Positions 1 through 7,912 of a DNA stretch of 33,120 nt are shown here, one piece after another. Each line of letters begins with the position of its first letter. Position 1 is the stretch's first letter. Under the pieces are notes generated by a model. The model was not told the DNA's origin and did not search any database. It was given only the letters and a program-made list of their open reading frames with translations. Source of the DNA: Flavobacterium hibisci (GTDB lineage: Bacteria > Bacteroidota > Bacteroidia > Flavobacteriales > Flavobacteriaceae); assembly GCF_020026925.1 (NCBI RefSeq), contig NZ_JAIQDW010000032.1:1-33120 (forward strand), read 5' to 3'. A program made the translations under genes and the position numbers.

Positions 1-47
1 AAGACAATATCATTCTTTCTTCTAACAAAATTTCCCTAAAACCCTCT

Positions 48-128
48 TTTAGCCCCGATAGAAGAGGAAATCCTTTTGCTTTTTTCTTTAAAAAGCAAAA
101 GATTGAAGCGGATAGCGGGAATAAGCTC
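48..128 (+). repeat. Structured flavobacterial intergenic repeat, copy A
   Basis: A non-coding element. An outer pairing joins the segment around 51-58 (AGCCCCG) with the one near 115-126 (CGGG then AGCT). Inside it lies a strong hairpin, CTTTTGCTTTTT near 72-83 against AAAAAGCAAAAG near 90-101. The blocks GATAG-AG-GG-ATCCTTTTG and CAAAAGATT-A-GCG-ATAGC recur on the opposite strand near 12840-12920. Elements of this look are common between genes in Flavobacterium. It may belong to a known structured-RNA family such as Flavo-1, but I cannot confirm that from memory. Confidence 0.55.
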
Positions 129-154
129 CTTAATTATTCATTATACTATATATT

Positions 155-191
155 TAAAAAACCCGACACGTTTTTAAAAAATGCCGGGTTA
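155..191 (-). terminator. Rho-independent terminator of the ABC permease gene
   Basis: Inverted repeat AACCCG (160-165) and CGGGTT (185-190), extended inward by CA/TG after one mismatch. On the minus strand it is followed by a run of T (the A-run at 156-160). It lies about 26 bp past the stop of the permease gene. Confidence 0.75.
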
Positions 192-216
192 CTCTATTAT
201 AGATGTTCTATTATTA

Positions 217-1452
217 TCAATCGAAACGAATTGCCTTTACCGGAGAAATCTTTGTTATAATATAGGACGGGATTAATAATACCAAGAAACAAATTACAAT
301 GGTCATTAAATTTAATAAAACTATATAACTCCAATTTATATAAACAGGTGCCTGGTTGACATAATAGTTTTCAGGATTTAATTGAATGATACCGAATTGC
401 TGCTGAATCAACAATACTGAAACACCTATTAAGTTACCCCAAAATAAACCTCTTATTATAAGATAAAAAGCATTGTACAAAAATATTTTACGAATAGTCC
501 AGTTATTTGCTCCTAGTGCTTTTAAAATTCCTATCATTTGGGTTCGTTCCAAAATAAGCACCAGTAAAGCAACTACCATATTTATTGTTGCTACCAAAAT
601 CATGACAGCCAAAATAACGATAATATTAAAATCAAAGAGCTGAAGCCAATCAAATATATAACTGTATTTCTCAATTATAGTTTTAGTATCTAAACTTGAG
701 GAAGTTTGTTCATAGATTTGATTTCCTGTAATTTTAATATTATTGAAGTCTTTGACAAAAACTTCGAAGGCACCAACCTGATCAGGTTTCCATTTATTAA
801 TTCTTTGGATATGACGAATATCCCCAATTATATATGTTGCGTCAAAATTCTGAAAACCTGAATTAAAAATACCTGTAATTTTGAATCGGCGGCTATTAGG
901 CATCTTTCCTTGTTCATCTTTAATAAAAAAAGTATTAAAACTATCCCCTACTTTTAAATTTAATCGGTCTGCAAGAAATCTGGAGATTATAACATCTTCA
1001 TTTAATAATTTAGAAAAATCTGGTAACTCTCCTTCTACCAAATATTCTTTTATATTATTCCAGTCATAATCGGCTCCAACCCCTTTAAAAATAATTCCTT
1101 CAAAAGCATTTTCGGTTCTGATAATCCCAGCTTTGCTTGCAATTGCCTGGATATGGCTCACTTCTGGAACCGATTTGAAATTAGGATAGAAATCCTGATT
1201 TTTAGAAACAGGAATCAATGTTACATCAGAATTATTATTATCATAATTCGAAATAATAATCTGGCCGTTGAAAGCAGAAACTTTGTCCCGGATTTTTTGC
1301 TGTAACCCAATTCCGGTTGCAACAGAAACCAACATCATGATAATACCAATAGCTATAGCCGAAATAGCAATTTTTATAATAGGAGCCGAAATACTACTTT
1401 TATAATCTTTAGCAGTGATAAGTCTTTTAGCTATAAAATATTCGAGGTTCAA
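217..1452 (-). CDS. FtsX/LolC-LolE-type ABC transporter permease
   Basis: Integral inner-membrane permease of the MacB/FtsX/LolE class, 411 residues. Topology is typical: one N-terminal membrane helix (about 23-48), a large periplasmic domain (about 50-270), then three helices (about 275-301, 325-349, 375-399). The FtsX signature ERTQMIGILKALGA (302-315) follows the second helix. Lol relatives help release lipoproteins from the inner membrane, working with a separate ATPase, and none is encoded nearby. The N-terminus EYFIAKRL is the usual start of flavobacterial LolC/E-like proteins. That supports the TTG start at 1452, since there is no ATG at that point. A TAnnTTTG promoter lies at 1498-1505 and a terminator follows at 155-191, so the gene is probably monocistronic. 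The exact substrate (lipoprotein or other) is inferred from the family only. Confidence 0.85.
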   Translation of the reverse strand: MNLEYFIAKRLITAKDYKSSISAPIIKIAISAIAIGIIMMLVSVATGIGLQQKIRDKVSAFNGQIIISNYDNNNSDVTLIPVSKNQDFYPNFKSVPEVSHIQAIASKAGIIRTENAFEGIIFKGVGADYDWNNIKEYLVEGELPDFSKLLNEDVIISRFLADRLNLKVGDSFNTFFIKDEQGKMPNSRRFKITGIFNSGFQNFDATYIIGDIRHIQRINKWKPDQVGAFEVFVKDFNNIKITGNQIYEQTSSSLDTKTIIEKYSYIFDWLQLFDFNIIVILAVMILVATINMVVALLVLILERTQMIGILKALGANNWTIRKIFLYNAFYLIIRGLFWGNLIGVSVLLIQQQFGIIQLNPENYYVNQAPVYINWSYIVLLNLMTIVICFLVLLIPSYIITKISPVKAIRFD

Positions 1453-1497
1453 TTTATAAGTTGTTTATATTTATAAAGTCGGTTTATTTCTCTCAGT

Positions 1498-1505
1498 CAA
1501 AAATA
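1498..1505 (-). promoter_or_regulatory. Bacteroidetes -7 promoter element upstream of the ABC permease
   Basis: CAAAAATA on the plus strand reads TATTTTTG on the minus strand, an exact TAnnTTTG match. It lies about 45 bp upstream of the TTG start. No clear -33 element is seen in the AT-rich sequence above it. Confidence 0.5.
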
Positions 1506-1564
1506 CGTTTAAAAAAAGTAAAAAAGAATTGTAACGTGTAACAATTACAAATTATTTAAGCCTC

Positions 1565-2059
1565 TCATAATGGCATTTTCTTCTTCATTTCTTCCACAAT
1601 ATTATAAGCAGCTGGACAAATTGCTACATTCTTCAAAGTAAGATCTGTAATCTGATGGAATTTTTTTCTATCTGTATGCGGAAACTCCCTACAAGCTTTC
1701 GGGCGAACATCATAAATCATACAGTAATTTTCATTATCAAGAAAAGTACAGGGAACACTTTTTAAAACATAATCGTTTTCTTCATCAATTCGAAGATATT
1801 GCTCGATAAACTGCTGTGGTTTTTGTCTGAAAGATTTTGATATTCTCTCAATATCTGCCAAAGTAAATAATGGCCCCGTTGTTTTACAACAATTGGCACA
1901 CTGCAAACAATCTGTCTTTTTAAATTCCGCATCATGCAAATCCTGCATAATGTAATCTAAATTCTTAGGCTGTTTCTTTTTCAGCTTATCAAAATACTTT
2001 TTGTTTTCGATATGCTTATCTTTGGCTAACTTATTTAAGTTATTTAAAATTTGTTTCAA
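1565..2059 (-). CDS. YkgJ-family Cys-cluster protein
   Basis: Small soluble protein of the YkgJ / zinc- or iron-chelating Cys-cluster family, 164 residues. The cysteine pattern is clear: C51-x2-C54-x2-C57-C58, then C104, C113, C123 and C148. It includes the family blocks ANCCKTTGPLF and YDVRPKACREFP. These cysteines are expected to bind a metal or an Fe-S cluster; the biochemical role is unknown. The start is a TTG at 2059. It is preferred because flavobacterial relatives begin with a similar MKQxLxNL stretch, and the next Met is residue 38, just before the Cys cluster. A promoter element lies at 2081-2088. The gene is divergent from the methyltransferase to its right. Confidence 0.85.
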   Translation of the reverse strand: MKQILNNLNKLAKDKHIENKKYFDKLKKKQPKNLDYIMQDLHDAEFKKTDCLQCANCCKTTGPLFTLADIERISKSFRQKPQQFIEQYLRIDEENDYVLKSVPCTFLDNENYCMIYDVRPKACREFPHTDRKKFHQITDLTLKNVAICPAAYNIVEEMKKKMPL

Positions 2060-2080
2060 GAGTATTAATTAATTTATCTG

Positions 2081-2088
2081 CAAAATTA
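2081..2088 (-). promoter_or_regulatory. -7 promoter element upstream of the YkgJ-type gene
   Basis: CAAAATTA on the plus strand reads TAATTTTG on the minus strand, an exact TAnnTTTG match. It is 22 bp upstream of the TTG start, which supports that start codon. Confidence 0.5.
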
Positions 2089-2131
2089 AACAACTTTAAA
2101 TTCGAAACCTTAAACTTTGAACTAAATTACA

Positions 2132-2839
2132 ATGAAAGATCTTTTCGGAAAAGCCATGTTTGATTTTCAAACTAATAATTCACCAGAAGACATTATTACC
2201 GAGACTTCAATTTCTGAAGAAGATGAAATGAGCGTTGCATATCTATTCCGCTCTTATAAAGAGATGCCAAAATTGGAACAAAAAGCTTTGCAATTGGCTC
2301 TGGGAAAGACATTAGATGTTGGCTGCGGAGCGGGGAGCCATAGCCTTTCGCTGCAAAAAGACCGTAATTTAGATGTGACTTCCATTGACATTTCAGAAAA
2401 AGCAATTGAAACTTGTAAATTGCGAGGTGTAAAAAATGCCAAAGTTGTAAATATATTAGATCTTGAAAAAGAAAAATTCGACACGATTCTTTTGTTAATG
2501 AACGGTACGGGGATTTTCGGAAAATTACGGAACTGCAATAAATATTTATCTAAACTAAAATCACTTTTAAATGAGGGTGGTCAAATTTTAATAGACAGTT
2601 CAGACATCATTTATATGTTTGATGAAGATGAAGATGGAGGAAAATGGATTCCGTCAGATAATGATTATTATGGCGAAATTGTATTCAATATATCTTATAA
2701 AGGAGAAAAAGAAGAACCTTTTAACTGGCTTTATTTAGATTACAATACGCTTCAAAATGCTGCAATTGCAAATGGACTTAAATGCGAGTTAATTTTAGAA
2801 GGTGAACATTATGATTATTTAGCCAGACTTACAATTTAG
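2132..2839 (+). CDS. Class I SAM-dependent methyltransferase
   Basis: A 235-residue Rossmann-fold methyltransferase. Motif I is LDVGCGAGSHSL (61-72). The acidic end of strand 2 is in SIDISEKAI (84-92), and DTILLLMNGTGIFG follows as the motif IV region (about 117-130). A helix and strand near GGQILIDSSD match motif V/VI. The substrate cannot be told from sequence; the fold covers small-molecule and macromolecular targets. The N-terminal 40 residues are acidic and may be a substrate-selecting cap. The ATG at 2132 is the first in frame. A bidirectional terminator follows at 2882-2920, so it is transcribed alone. Confidence 0.85.
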   Translation: MKDLFGKAMFDFQTNNSPEDIITETSISEEDEMSVAYLFRSYKEMPKLEQKALQLALGKTLDVGCGAGSHSLSLQKDRNLDVTSIDISEKAIETCKLRGVKNAKVVNILDLEKEKFDTILLLMNGTGIFGKLRNCNKYLSKLKSLLNEGGQILIDSSDIIYMFDEDEDGGKWIPSDNDYYGEIVFNISYKGEKEEPFNWLYLDYNTLQNAAIANGLKCELILEGEHYDYLARLTI

Positions 2840-2881
2840 ATTTTAAAAAATGTTTACTTTTACACTAAATGTGTAATCAAA

Positions 2882-2920
2882 ACAAAAAAAACTCTTCGGC
2901 ATGAAGAGTTTTTTTGTTTT
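2882..2920. terminator. Bidirectional terminator between the methyltransferase and queE
   Basis: Hairpin ACTCTTC (2891-2897), loop GGCAT, GAAGAGT (2903-2909). An A-run lies on the left and a T-run on the right, so it can stop both the rightward methyltransferase transcript and the leftward queE transcript. Confidence 0.85.
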
Positions 2921-2927
2921 AATTCTT

Positions 2928-3560
2928 TTAAGGAATATTCAAATATTTATGTGTCTGTAAAGATACTCTCCATTTCGGATTATTCATTACATATTCTACG
3001 ATCAAAGGAGTCATTTCTTCTTTTTTGCTCCATTCCGGCTGTAGAAATAAAATTGCGTTGTCATTTACCAATTCAGCCTGTTCTTCAGCAAAAATAAAAT
3101 CATGCTTATTATGAATAATTACTTTTAGCTCATCCGCATTATCATAAACAGTCTGCGTTGGTAATTTATTTTTTTTAGGAGAAAGGCAAATCCAATCCCA
3201 TGAACCTGATAAAGGATAAGCACCGGACGTTTCTATATGAACTTTTAAATTTTTGTCTTTTAATTTACCGGTAAGCAAACTCATGTCCCATGTTAGAGGC
3301 TCACCACCTGTGACAACAACCGTATCAGCATAAACGGAAGCGTTTTTTACAATTAAATCCACATTTGTTGGCGGATGCAATTCTGCATTCCAGCTTTCTT
3401 TCACATCGCACCAATGGCATCCTACATCACAACCTCCAATTCTTATGAAATAAGCAGCAGTTCCTGTATGAAAACCTTCTCCCTGAATGGTATAAAATTC
3501 TTCCATCAAAGGCAACATTGCTCCTTTATTTACTTCTAATTGTATTTCTTTTGATAACAT
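2928..3560 (-). CDS. queE: 7-carboxy-7-deazaguanine synthase QueE
   Basis: Radical SAM enzyme that converts 6-carboxytetrahydropterin to 7-carboxy-7-deazaguanine, on the route to preQ0 and queuosine in tRNA. The 210-residue length is normal for the family. The 4Fe-4S motif is C44-x3-C48-x2-C51 (CDVGCHWC). Upstream is the QueE substrate-binding stretch FYTIQGEGFHTG (22-33). The SAM-binding GGEP is at 85-88. The C-terminal LQPEWSKK matches the family's late conserved region. The start ATG at 3560 lies 18 bp from a promoter element at 3578-3585, giving a very short leader with no room for a riboswitch. The pathway partner queA lies about 20 kb away in this window. Confidence 0.95.
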   Translation of the reverse strand: MLSKEIQLEVNKGAMLPLMEEFYTIQGEGFHTGTAAYFIRIGGCDVGCHWCDVKESWNAELHPPTNVDLIVKNASVYADTVVVTGGEPLTWDMSLLTGKLKDKNLKVHIETSGAYPLSGSWDWICLSPKKNKLPTQTVYDNADELKVIIHNKHDFIFAEEQAELVNDNAILFLQPEWSKKEEMTPLIVEYVMNNPKWRVSLQTHKYLNIP

Positions 3561-3577
3561 TATTTTATTTTAAAGTG

Positions 3578-3585
3578 CAAAGATA
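3578..3585 (-). promoter_or_regulatory. -7 promoter element upstream of queE
   Basis: CAAAGATA on the plus strand reads TATCTTTG on the minus strand, an exact TAnnTTTG match. It lies 18 bp upstream of the queE ATG and after the terminator of the preceding operon. Confidence 0.6.
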
Positions 3586-3605
3586 GTCAATTAAATACGG
3601 AACAA

Positions 3606-3640
3606 AAAAACCGATAGCTTTTGAAAACTATCGGTTTTTG
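3606..3640 (-). terminator. Terminator of the exb-ton operon
   Basis: Hairpin CCGATAG (3611-3617) and CTATCGG (3628-3634), with an A-run on the left that reads as a T-run on the minus strand. It stands 20 bp past the stop of the TPR gene and before the queE promoter. A T-run on the right means it may also act on rightward transcripts. Confidence 0.85.
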
Positions 3641-3659
3641 TATTTAATAATTGGATTAA

Positions 3660-5327
3660 TTATTTCAAAGCTTTCACTGATTGAGCTGCATAAGTATTAG
3701 CAGGATCCAAAGCCAAAGTTTTATTGAAATATTCAACAGCCTTAGCTTTATCAGTATTGGCGTAAGCAGCACCAATTGAATTATAAGATTCAACGATTTT
3801 TTTAACAGTCGCAGGTTTAGCTAATTCTTCGGCTCCTTTAGCCGTAATTTTATTAACATACTCTGTATAATACTTGATAATCAAATCATCTTTATCCAAT
3901 AAACTATTGATTCTGGCTTTGTAAATGTAAGCCTCGTCATAAGTAGGAGAAGCTACTAAAATTTTGTCAAAAGTAGCATCTGCATTTGCTAAAGCTGCTT
4001 TATCACGGCTTTCAACAGGTTTTCCAGCATTTCCGTAGTAAACAGAAATCCCATAATACACAGCGTCATCTAAATAATTTTTAGATTCTGTGTTAGCGGC
4101 TCCAAGTTCAAAAATAGCAGCAGCCTGAGTGTATTGTTTTTTACCAAATAAAGCTTTACCAAAATCTGCAAGTTCTTCTACAACTAAAGGCTCTAATTCA
4201 ATTGCTTTTTTAATATCAGCCAATCCTGCATCAAAAGCAGCTGGATCAACTACACCTTCTGCATTAGTCCCTTTTTTAATTTTAGATAAACCTAAATATA
4301 AATAATCCCTGCCAATTACTTTGTTTGTAGGCACTTTTATAAAATCTTCAATAGATTTAATTGCCACATCAGGGTTTCCATTTTCATATGCAGCATATCC
4401 TAAATATCTGAAAATTCTAGGGTTCACTTTATCTTCTGCAATCATTTTGTTTGCAACCTCTTCAAGTTTTTTATAATCTTTAACCAAGATTAAGAAATCA
4501 GCATGACGCATTTTAGAATCTAAAGAATAATCTGTAAGACTTAAATATTTCTCATAATTCGTAATTGCATTCTGTAAATTTACTTTAGCAGTCGAAGGCT
4601 TATTTCTTGCCCATTTGTAATATGTTTCAGCTAACTCTCTGTAAACAGGACCATAATTAGCATTTAAGGCGATAACTTCATTGAATGATTTTATTGCTTC
4701 ATCGTATGATTTCGCTCCTTTTAATAAAACTCCTAATTGCATTTTTGCTCTTAAAAGTGTCGGATCAGCAGTAAAGGCATCACGATACGCTTTATAAGCA
4801 TCATTTTGATTATTTGCTCCATAATATGCATCACCAATTGCTAAAAGAGCTGTAGCATTTTGTGGTTCAATAGCCAAAGCACGCTTAAGAACAGTAATAG
4901 CATTATTGTAATCCGGATTATCAGAATTAATATAGGCACGACCGATATAAATAAATTCATCTACATCTTTGCGTTTCATATCTTTTGTTGCCAAGCCGAA
5001 GTTAGCCTGGGCAGCTGCAGTATTTTTCTGATCAAGGTCAAGCTGACCTAATCCAATATAATTTAAATTCTTTTTATCTGATGCTTCTAATCCATTTAAA
5101 TAATAGATTTTAGCAGAGTCAACAACACTTTCATTTAAATATATATTCCCTAAAACAAAGTTAGCTTCGCCATCGGAAGGTTTAGCTTTTATAATTGATT
5201 TCAGTAAAGACTTTGCTTTCTGAAATTGTTCTGCATCAATTGCCTTTTTAGCCTCTTTGATATCTTGCGCTTTTACAACAGAAGCTGAAGCAACTAAGGC
5301 AAGACTTAAAATTTTGAATTTGTTCAT
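3660..5327 (-). CDS. Periplasmic TPR-repeat protein, last gene of the exb-ton operon
   Basis: A 555-residue exported protein. Residues 1-20 form a signal peptide ending VVKAQ, so it is probably periplasmic. The rest is an array of tetratricopeptide repeats, for example KPSDGEANFVLGNIYLNES, EPQNATALLAIGDAYYGA and a final repeat around AVEYFNKTLALDPANTYAAQ. There is no catalytic domain; such proteins scaffold protein complexes. It begins 11 bp after the PstS-like gene and ends the operon, with a terminator directly downstream. The position suggests it works with the Ton motor or with the PstS-like lipoprotein, which is inference. The ATG at 5327 places the signal peptide exactly at the N-terminus. 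Confidence 0.85.
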   Translation of the reverse strand: MNKFKILSLALVASASVVKAQDIKEAKKAIDAEQFQKAKSLLKSIIKAKPSDGEANFVLGNIYLNESVVDSAKIYYLNGLEASDKKNLNYIGLGQLDLDQKNTAAAQANFGLATKDMKRKDVDEFIYIGRAYINSDNPDYNNAITVLKRALAIEPQNATALLAIGDAYYGANNQNDAYKAYRDAFTADPTLLRAKMQLGVLLKGAKSYDEAIKSFNEVIALNANYGPVYRELAETYYKWARNKPSTAKVNLQNAITNYEKYLSLTDYSLDSKMRHADFLILVKDYKKLEEVANKMIAEDKVNPRIFRYLGYAAYENGNPDVAIKSIEDFIKVPTNKVIGRDYLYLGLSKIKKGTNAEGVVDPAAFDAGLADIKKAIELEPLVVEELADFGKALFGKKQYTQAAAIFELGAANTESKNYLDDAVYYGISVYYGNAGKPVESRDKAALANADATFDKILVASPTYDEAYIYKARINSLLDKDDLIIKYYTEYVNKITAKGAEELAKPATVKKIVESYNSIGAAYANTDKAKAVEYFNKTLALDPANTYAAQSVKALK

Positions 5328-5338
5328 CTTTATTGTAA

Positions 5339-6268
5339 TTAATTATTTTCTTTATCGTTTGTAATCTGATTTCTAATCTGGAGTTTTCTACCAGGAGTTT
5401 TGACAGGCATTAAACCCGACTTCAAAACAATTCGCTGACCAATATCTCCGGCAATGAAGGAAGCAAAGCCCATTCCTAATCCTGTGTATCCCTGACAATT
5501 TATGATATACAATTCACGTGCCAAAGGATATTTACCTTCAGCGATGTCATTCTGCGTAGGACTGTAATAATTATTATCCTTAACACCTTTAACACTCAGA
5601 ACGTTTATATTGTGAACTAAATCCTGCATTTCAGGAGCTGGCTGTGAAAGCCAATTAACTCCCACTACACCAATCATTCCATCATTTTCTGAAACAAATT
5701 TTATTACTTCGTCGTTTGTCTTAAAAGAAAAAACACCGTCAGCAGGAATATCTTTAACTTTGGCCAAATCTTTCATGTACCTTACTGTACTTGAATTAGG
5801 ATTATCAAACACCAGACCTTTTATTCCAGGATTTGGTATTCCTTTCATGAAATCAACTACAGTTTTCAACGCAATCAATGTATCTTTATTGCTCTTATTG
5901 GAAATAAAAGCAATTGCATCAATCGCAAACGGTGTAACTCTTGGATTTATTTTAAGCTTTATAAATTTATCTTTTTCTGCCTGAGTTAAATCTCGCGCTG
6001 TAATAGCAACCTTTGTTTTTACATTCAGAAGGTCATTAATCACTTCCGCTTCAGATTTTGCCTTAATATTTACTTTCGCATCATAATATGTTCCTTCAAA
6101 AACAGCAACCTGATCATCTACAATTGGCTTCACAGTTTCATCAACTGCAATTTCTATCTTCCCTTTTAAAATCGTTTCATTATTAGAATCATTTTTACTT
6201 TTTTGATTACACATTGCAAACAACAAAATAAAAATGACTAAGCCCAAAACTTTAACATTCTTTAACAT
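5339..6268 (-). CDS. PstS-like phosphate-binding lipoprotein
   Basis: A 309-residue solute-binding protein related to PstS, the phosphate-binding component of Pst ABC transporters. The N-terminus is a lipoprotein signal with the modified residue probably C20 (LLFAMC; Met before the Cys is unusual). The region around FDNPNSSTVRYMKDL (about 155-170) is a typical PstS ligand-loop segment, and the C-terminal part contains ARELYIINCQGYTGLG and GFASFIAGDIGQ. No pstC, pstA, pstB or phoU is present; its neighbours are tonB and a TPR gene. It starts 2 bp after the stop of the small membrane gene, so it is tightly coupled to the Ton operon. It may be a periplasmic binding protein serving Ton-dependent uptake or a phosphate-sensing role; the ligand is not certain. 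Confidence 0.85.
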   Translation of the reverse strand: MLKNVKVLGLVIFILLFAMCNQKSKNDSNNETILKGKIEIAVDETVKPIVDDQVAVFEGTYYDAKVNIKAKSEAEVINDLLNVKTKVAITARDLTQAEKDKFIKLKINPRVTPFAIDAIAFISNKSNKDTLIALKTVVDFMKGIPNPGIKGLVFDNPNSSTVRYMKDLAKVKDIPADGVFSFKTNDEVIKFVSENDGMIGVVGVNWLSQPAPEMQDLVHNINVLSVKGVKDNNYYSPTQNDIAEGKYPLARELYIINCQGYTGLGMGFASFIAGDIGQRIVLKSGLMPVKTPGRKLQIRNQITNDKENN

Positions 6269-6270
6269 GC

Positions 6271-6501
6271 TTATTCAGTGTTAGAATTTATTAATCTCAA
6301 AAAACGAATTGCGGAATATACTATCAATAAGATGCCAAATGCGTACCTGTACACAGGATCCATGTTCAATGGCAGCTTCTTCCAAAACATAATCATTAAA
6401 CCCAGCACAAGATAAATTAAAAAAAACAATATTCCTAAAACGAGAAGAAATCGCTCTTTGAGCGATTTCTTCTGAATACTATTAAGTATATTCTTTAACA
6501 T
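6271..6501 (-). CDS. Small two-helix membrane protein in the exb-ton operon
   Basis: A 76-residue protein with two predicted membrane helices (about 17-40 and 50-68) and a basic N-terminus. I recognise no named family. Its ATG overlaps the tonB stop by one base (TAATG), which points to translational coupling, and the PstS-like gene follows after 2 bp. It is therefore a real gene, and probably an inner-membrane accessory of the Ton system or of the PstS-like lipoprotein. That role comes only from position. Confidence 0.8.
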   Translation of the reverse strand: MLKNILNSIQKKSLKERFLLVLGILFFLIYLVLGLMIMFWKKLPLNMDPVYRYAFGILLIVYSAIRFLRLINSNTE

Positions 6502-7304
6502 TATTCTGCAGATTGAATAGTAATTGGAAGAGAGTAAAGTACCCTTACTTTTTTACCATTTTGTTCGCCTGGAGTCCATTTTGGGCATTTTTTAAGAACC
6601 CTGATAGCTTCAGCTCCAGTTCCGTAACCGATATCTCTCAAAACTTTAATATCAGTTAACGAACCATCTTTTTCAACTACAAAAGTAACATATACTTTAC
6701 CTTTTAAACCTTCTTCTTCCGGAGTCTTGTAATTGTTTCCTACGAATTTATAGAATTTCTCCATTCCTCCAGGAAAGTCTGGTTTTACTTCGATACCAGC
6801 TGTGTTATATACGTTGTTATCTTCCTGTACTATTTCAGCAACCGGACCTTTACCTACTGGTTCATCAACAGTTAAAACTGCATCCGGATCACCTTTGATA
6901 GTTTCAGAACCGATTTTCTTTTCTTTAAGATCCACAATTTTTGGTGGCTCCTCAGTAATCTCTTCAGTCTTTGCCACTACTGGCTTAACAAATTTCACCT
7001 GATCCACTTTTGGTGGTGGTGGTGGTGGAGGCGGTAAATTTGGTTTTACCGGCTCTTTTGGCTTAGGAGGTAATTTTACCGTCGTAATTTTAATATCGTT
7101 ATTTACTTCCTCTTCACCTGAATCTGGTAAAAAGCTGGCAATAAGAGGTGCAGCAATAGCTAAGCTGAAAATAACAGAACCAATGATAAGCGCTCTTACC
7201 GTGGTTTTAGTATTTGATTTTCTCAGCTCGTATGCTCCATATATCTTATTACGTCCTTCGAATACGATATCAAGCCACTGATTTTTAATAATATCTAATT
7301 TCAT
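6501..7304 (-). CDS. tonB: TonB family energy transducer
   Basis: A 267-residue TonB that couples the ExbBD motor to outer-membrane TonB-dependent receptors. The N-terminal block NQWLDIVFEGRNKIYGAYEL (8-27) is characteristic of Bacteroidetes TonB and precedes one membrane helix (about 38-59). A proline-rich linker (about 78-100) includes eight consecutive prolines and lysine-proline pairs that span the periplasm. The C-terminal domain (about 170-267) has the TonB pattern: a FPGGMEKFYKFV helix, KVYVTFVVEKDGS, then CPKWTPGEQNGKKVRV. It follows exbD2 after 41 bp and overlaps the next gene by one base. Several TonB paralogues are usual in such genomes, so the specific receptors are unknown. Confidence 0.95.
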   Translation of the reverse strand: MKLDIIKNQWLDIVFEGRNKIYGAYELRKSNTKTTVRALIIGSVIFSLAIAAPLIASFLPDSGEEEVNNDIKITTVKLPPKPKEPVKPNLPPPPPPPPKVDQVKFVKPVVAKTEEITEEPPKIVDLKEKKIGSETIKGDPDAVLTVDEPVGKGPVAEIVQEDNNVYNTAGIEVKPDFPGGMEKFYKFVGNNYKTPEEEGLKGKVYVTFVVEKDGSLTDIKVLRDIGYGTGAEAIRVLKKCPKWTPGEQNGKKVRVLYSLPITIQSAE

Positions 7305-7344
7305 ATTTCTTGATTATTAGGTTATTGACAAAATAAAATTGCTT

Positions 7345-7893
7345 TTATTTTTTCTCTAACAATTCTGTTTCTTTAGGTTGAAAGTCATTAACAATTGCAT
7401 AAGTTCCAACTCCTGTAATAGCCATTTCATCCAAAATATCTACTAAGTTTTTATACTTAGATTTTTTGCCTGGCTTGATGATTACGATAATACCCTTATT
7501 TTTATCTCCCGTGTATTCGATTACTGACTTTTTACGAGCCAGTAATTCTTTACGAATACCGTCTTTTCCATAAGCGATATCTTTAGGCCCAGCTATAGGT
7601 GTATCTAATAATCCCATATAATAGATAAGTTTATTATTTTCACCCATCATAATGGTCATAGTTCGTTTTTCATCAACTTTTATATCCTTATTTTTAGATT
7701 CATCCTCATCTTTATCTGGCAAACCTAAACTCATCGATTGAGGTTTTGACAACGTCGTGGTCAACATGAAGAACGTGATCAATAAGAATGCCAAATCCAC
7801 CATTGCCGTTAAATCGACCTTAGAGTTTTGCTTTTTACTTCTTACTTTGCCACCTTTCCCGCCGCCACCGTCGCCGGTATTTAATTCAGCCAT
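7345..7893 (-). CDS. exbD: ExbD/TolR proton-channel subunit, second copy
   Basis: ExbD family protein, 182 residues, part of the inner-membrane ExbB-ExbD motor. The single membrane helix carries the essential proton-binding Asp, D33 in LTAMVDLAFLLITFF. Before it is a glycine-rich, lysine-rich cytoplasmic tail (GDGGGGKGGKVRSKK). The periplasmic domain follows, ending with an ALVDILDEM-like segment (NLVDILDEMAITGVG). It sits between exbD1 (19 bp gap) and tonB (41 bp gap). Bacteroidetes often carry two different ExbDs in this operon; they may form heteromeric motors. Confidence 0.92.
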   Translation of the reverse strand: MAELNTGDGGGGKGGKVRSKKQNSKVDLTAMVDLAFLLITFFMLTTTLSKPQSMSLGLPDKDEDESKNKDIKVDEKRTMTIMMGENNKLIYYMGLLDTPIAGPKDIAYGKDGIRKELLARKKSVIEYTGDKNKGIIVIIKPGKKSKYKNLVDILDEMAITGVGTYAIVNDFQPKETELLEKK

Positions 7894-7912
7894 TTTAGTG
7901 TATCTTTTTTAA

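Noticed and set aside
5339..6268. A complete Pst phosphate transporter
   Set aside because: Only the binding protein is present; no permease, ATPase or PhoU gene lies in the window.
6802..7002. Open frame on the plus strand inside tonB
   Set aside because: It is a by-product of tonB codon composition, lies wholly within a well-supported gene and resembles no protein.
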